From Ramlibacter tataouinensis (lineage in GTDB: Bacteria; Pseudomonadota; Gammaproteobacteria; Burkholderiales; Burkholderiaceae_C), in NCBI GenBank assembly GCA_002427815.1, contig DIZF01000036.1, forward strand, positions 1-43,595: DNA of 43,595 nucleotides. Direction: 5' to 3'. The position numbers and the translations under genes were made by a program. Below, piece after piece: positions 40,758-43,595 of the stretch. The stretch's first letter is position 1; each line of letters starts with the position of its first letter. The notes under the pieces were generated by a model. It saw nothing but the letters and a program-made list of their open reading frames with translations, was not told the origin of the DNA and searched no databases.

Positions 40758-42026
40758 ATGACGCCACTGTTGACTCGGGAACAAGCCATCGCGAGCTTTC
40801 TCGGTGGAATCCAAGACGGCTCGATTCCAATCGATGGCGTCATGTCGCCACTCACGAAGGAGTTGATGACGCGGTTTGGCGCCACTGAGGTGGATATGAC
40901 GTCCTGGTGGGCCTGGACTCCCAGCGATTGGACCTGCTCGGCCTGTGGCCGTCCAAAGTCCGCAATCGCGAGATTGAACCAGAAGGGTCAGCTCATGTGC
41001 CGGCTGGTCGAGCATCACGACCACATGCAGAATCTGCTACTGGAAAGATTTCGGCAGATTTCTTCGAGCCAAGATCGCGTTGTCGCCGACGAGATCGCGG
41101 AACACTTCGCGAAGCGATCGGCGCAGATGGTTGCTGCCTACGACAACGCGATCATTTGCAACGACTGCAACAACGCCGATGCTGTTGCCAAAGGGCTGGC
41201 CAGTGCACACGCGGACTTTTCCTTTTCACCGACTGAGATGCGCCGTTTCATCCTTGCAACGCCCGCTCAGCCTCATCAGATCGATCGTGAAGTCGCCGCA
41301 GTGATATGGAAAGAGCAGGAAGAGACCTTCCGCTTGCGACTGCGCATTGTTGACAGGATCGCTGAGATTGCCGCAACAAATACCCACTGGTTCCAGCAAG
41401 CAGACCGCAGCAGTGCACCACGCGCGATCAAGGATCGGGCCGATGCTTACGCGGCGGCCGCTCAGGCCTTCGGCGCATTGCCATTGTTGTGCGGTGAAAG
41501 TCGCTCCAACAAGGCTAGTGAACCTAGCGCTTGGCGATACAAGCTCTACCCTGCCCCCAAGTCGAGTCCGACAAAGGGAGACATTGAACACGTGGCTCGC
41601 GTGACGCATCGCGGCTTTTGGGAACGGCTGGCCGAGGATTGGTGTTGCCCTGGATGTGGCCGAACAAAGGAGCGGGTAGTGCGACCTTCCGGCCAGAATG
41701 CCTGGGCATTCCCGATCGCAAGCAAATACCTTAGAACCGATGCGTTTCGAATGACGGGCGTCAATCAGGTGATCTGTGGTGACTGCGGTTGGACCGTAGA
41801 ACGGTTGCGCTTAGAGGCTGCGGCCCTCTCTGGAATCGAAGGGACGCACAATTTCGCCTTGATCGAGTTGTCGGACGTATCTAGGATCGTCATTCCACGT
41901 CCGCATTGCCGTCATAATTTCGACAACGAGAAGGCCAATGCAGTGATTGCCGGCCTAACAGAGCGACTTCAAAATCTTGCAACGCAGACTCCGCACTTTG
42001 AGAATTCTTCGCCACCGCCAGCATGA
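40758..42026 (+). CDS. Putative HNH-like zinc-binding protein with a duplicated domain
   Basis: Protein of 422 aa with two zinc-site halves. The first has WTCSACGRPKS (Cys60, Cys63), then VEHHDHM (Glu85, His86, His87, Asp88, His89) and IICNDCNNAD (Cys134, Cys137, Asn138), the order expected for an HNH endonuclease with a four-Cys zinc site. The second has WCCPGCGRTKE (Cys297, Cys300) and VICGDCGWT (Cys340, Cys343) but no His-rich segment between, so it may be a degenerate, structural copy. A late PRPHCRHNFDNEKA (381-394) holds further His and Asn. No membrane or signal sequence. Nuclease activity is inference; a zinc-ribbon DNA-binding role is the alternative. Confidence 0.65.
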   Translation: MTPLLTREQAIASFLGGIQDGSIPIDGVMSPLTKELMTRFGATEVDMTSWWAWTPSDWTCSACGRPKSAIARLNQKGQLMCRLVEHHDHMQNLLLERFRQISSSQDRVVADEIAEHFAKRSAQMVAAYDNAIICNDCNNADAVAKGLASAHADFSFSPTEMRRFILATPAQPHQIDREVAAVIWKEQEETFRLRLRIVDRIAEIAATNTHWFQQADRSSAPRAIKDRADAYAAAAQAFGALPLLCGESRSNKASEPSAWRYKLYPAPKSSPTKGDIEHVARVTHRGFWERLAEDWCCPGCGRTKERVVRPSGQNAWAFPIASKYLRTDAFRMTGVNQVICGDCGWTVERLRLEAAALSGIEGTHNFALIELSDVSRIVIPRPHCRHNFDNEKANAVIAGLTERLQNLATQTPHFENSSPPPA

Positions 42027-42247
42027 CGCCCCTGACAGAGGTCAAGTGAAAGGTCCCTGGACAAGCCTGGTGTCGCCCCCCCGTCTCATGCAGGAACTCG
42101 TGTCGAGCGGCACTTTGTGAGGTAGCCCGCGAGCCCGGCGGCGGGACGCCAAGACGCTGAGACGGGATGCTGTCGGGTCGCTGTCGTGGTCGGTCAGTAG
42201 GCGGTTGACCATACTGCGTTCATCAACGAGTAACCATGGAGCCGAGA

Positions 42248-42943
42248 ATGAACGCGACCGAACAAGCCCAGCAAGCGCGCCTGCTGACCCCCGCCGAACT
42301 TGGCCTGTGCGTCAGGCTGTTTCGGGAAGTTCGCCAATGGTCGCAAGAGCAGCTGGCCGAAATCTCCGGCCTCAACGTGCGTACCATTCAGCGTGTCGAG
42401 CAGGGGCAAGCCGCCAGCCTGGACACCCGCCGCGCGCTGGCCGTTGCGTTCGAGTTCGAAGATGTGGACGTACTCAACAAGCCATTCACGATTCCGACCG
42501 AAGAAGAACTCACGGCTCAGAAGGAGAAGTTCGATCGCGAGCACGTCACCCTGACGGCGCTTCCCCTGACGACAGGAAAGCAGTTGGCGAAACTGGCCGA
42601 GGCGCACATGATGGATATGTCGGAGCCGGGGTTCGAACTGAGTCGGGAAGCGGATGAGACCTTCGCCGAGCTGGTGGATTACTTCCGCGATTATCGCGAC
42701 TGCGCCGACGCCTATTCCGAGACGATGAAGTTCGACGTGTACGACGAACTGCAGTCCCGCATTGATGCGCTGAAGGCTCTTGGCGTTTCGTTGCGCTATG
42801 CCGAGCGCAAGATGCAGGTGAAGTGGGGCGTGGCGACGGACGCAAAGCCCATGCTGATCAGCGTCCTGTACGTCGTCGCCTTCCCGCTCGGCAAGGAGCC
42901 CGACCAGTTCGCAACGCCCAAGTCCGGCGGCATCCGACTCTAG
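42248..42943 (+). CDS. XRE-family helix-turn-helix regulator
   Basis: Regulator of 231 aa. An XRE/Cro-type HTH occupies about residues 14-70 (LGLCVRLFREVRQWSQEQLAEISGLNVRTIQRVEQGQAASLDTRRALAVAF). The remaining 160 residues are an unrecognised alpha/beta domain with FAELVDYFRDYRDCADAYSETMKFDVYDELQSRIDAL. The ATG at 42248 has GGAG 6 bp upstream (42238-42241), which overlaps an earlier ATG at 42236 that lacks one. It stands alone, with about 220 bp of non-coding DNA before it and over 400 bp after it. It could regulate the defence genes or belong to a neighbouring mobile unit. Confidence 0.82.
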   Translation: MNATEQAQQARLLTPAELGLCVRLFREVRQWSQEQLAEISGLNVRTIQRVEQGQAASLDTRRALAVAFEFEDVDVLNKPFTIPTEEELTAQKEKFDREHVTLTALPLTTGKQLAKLAEAHMMDMSEPGFELSREADETFAELVDYFRDYRDCADAYSETMKFDVYDELQSRIDALKALGVSLRYAERKMQVKWGVATDAKPMLISVLYVVAFPLGKEPDQFATPKSGGIRL

Positions 42944-43370
42944 CGGATGGTCGGCAGGGGCCGTCAAGCCGAGCCGTACCCGATCGAGGTTGCAATTCCG
43001 GTGGTTCGATACGCAGCAGTGCGTTGACCGAGGGGATGGCGGCAAGCGCCTTGGCCATCGGCAACATTTACTGCGCAGCAAATTTCGTACTTTCAGCGAA
43101 TTTTCAGGTAATCCGCCGAGGCTGCTCCGCGCCAGACGGGCTTGCACAGCAGGTTTTTGTTCGAGCGCGGCAGCGATTGCGAACTTTGTATGCCTGTGGC
43201 GCGTTCGCTCTGAGAGTAAAATCACCGCCAGGCGCCCGCCTAAGCTCTGGACAGCTTGAAAAAGGCCATTGGCAATCTCCTCGAAGTACCCTCGCCTTCA
43301 ACCATCCGGAATACCGGCTGTTCGATAGCGACAAAACGTCCAGCGCTCGAACAGTTATTGGAGTATTCCG
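42944..43370. other. Intergenic region without a supported gene
   Basis: About 430 bp with no convincing coding frame or strong hairpin. GGAG at 43360-43363 serves as the ribosome-binding site of the gene at 43371. No promoter was clear enough to list. Confidence 0.5.
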
Positions 43371-43595
43371 ATGAGCAACTATGTACGTTCGGCCGCCTAT
43401 ACGGCCTTCCAAGCGCTTGCTGCGCAAGGCTTGACCGTCAAGCGTTCCCACCTTTCCGAAGTCGTCGCCGCGCTGCTGGGCTACCGCACCTACGCGGCCC
43501 TGGTCGTCGAAGACGTGAACCCCAAGCTCGACTACCACCTCGACGACGCCGAGATCGTCGTGCTCAACCTCCCGATGGGGACGGCGCGCGTCGTC
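43371..43595 (+). CDS. Hypothetical protein, 3' end beyond the window
   Basis: The first 75 codons of a gene cut by the window edge. The ATG follows GGAG at a 7-bp spacing. The N-terminus is a helical segment (YVRSAAYTAFQALAAQGLTVKRSHLSEVVAALLGYRTYAALVVE) followed by acidic residues. The pattern HLSEVVAALLGYRTYAAL was noticed as distinctive but was not assigned to a family. Function unknown. Confidence 0.65.
   Translation, partial: MSNYVRSAAYTAFQALAAQGLTVKRSHLSEVVAALLGYRTYAALVVEDVNPKLDYHLDDAEIVVLNLPMGTARVV

Noticed and set aside
40013..40885. Minus-strand frame of 290 residues opposite the small genes after jetD
   Set aside because: Serine- and arginine-rich with no domain, and it runs against several same-strand genes with better codon patterns.

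Overview
GC-rich chromosomal DNA, probably from a betaproteobacterium of the order Burkholderiales. This is an inference from codon usage, the mix of IclR, RpiR and MocR regulators and ABC importer operons; no rRNA or taxonomic marker is present. No tRNA, CRISPR array, intact transposase or replication origin was seen.

Region 1 (192-10160) is a catabolic locus. An RpiR-type regulator and an amidase read leftward. A divergent operon reads rightward: a complete peptide/nickel-type ABC importer (binding protein, two permeases, two ATPases), a nitrilase-superfamily amidohydrolase and an M20 metallo-amidohydrolase. Nearly every junction overlaps by 4 bp. Region 2 (10153-20058) is a second catabolic locus under an IclR regulator: a branched-chain-amino-acid-type importer of five proteins, two SDR dehydrogenases, a NodB-fold amidohydrolase, a second amidase of the same subfamily as the first, and a GNAT acetyltransferase. 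Together the regions look like uptake plus stepwise C-N bond hydrolysis of amides, possibly cyclic imides in region 2. Region 3 (20102-22958) is gabT divergent from a MocR/GabR-type regulator.

Region 4 (22959-32400) is an accessory island. It opens with about 0.9 kb of gene debris: a mobile-element-like remnant, a perfect 13-bp hairpin and a broken cation P-type ATPase N-terminus. An SDR gene and an operon follow, coding for an adenosylcobalamin-dependent acyl-CoA mutase (separate large and B12-binding subunits), a crotonase, an AMP-forming acyl-CoA ligase, a MeaB G-protein chaperone, a hotdog thioesterase and, after a hairpin, a TetR regulator. The SDR and mutase promoters both have TTGACA -35 boxes and share a related operator over the -10 box, so one repressor probably controls both. 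The mutase lacks the active-site residues typical of methylmalonyl-CoA mutase, so its substrate is probably different and unknown. This is the strongest candidate for an undescribed pathway. A 20-bp direct repeat (19/20) lies in the debris on both sides of the island.

Region 5 (32401-43595) is a defence island. A WYL-domain regulator is divergent from a complete Wadjet anti-plasmid operon (jetA, jetB, jetC, jetD). Between them a perfect 22-bp palindrome covers the predicted -35 box, and the predicted jetA transcript starts at or next to its start codon. After jetD come one or two small unknown genes (one perhaps frameshifted) and a 422-aa protein with an HNH-like zinc centre and a second, degenerate zinc site. 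An XRE-type regulator and the start of an unknown gene close the window.
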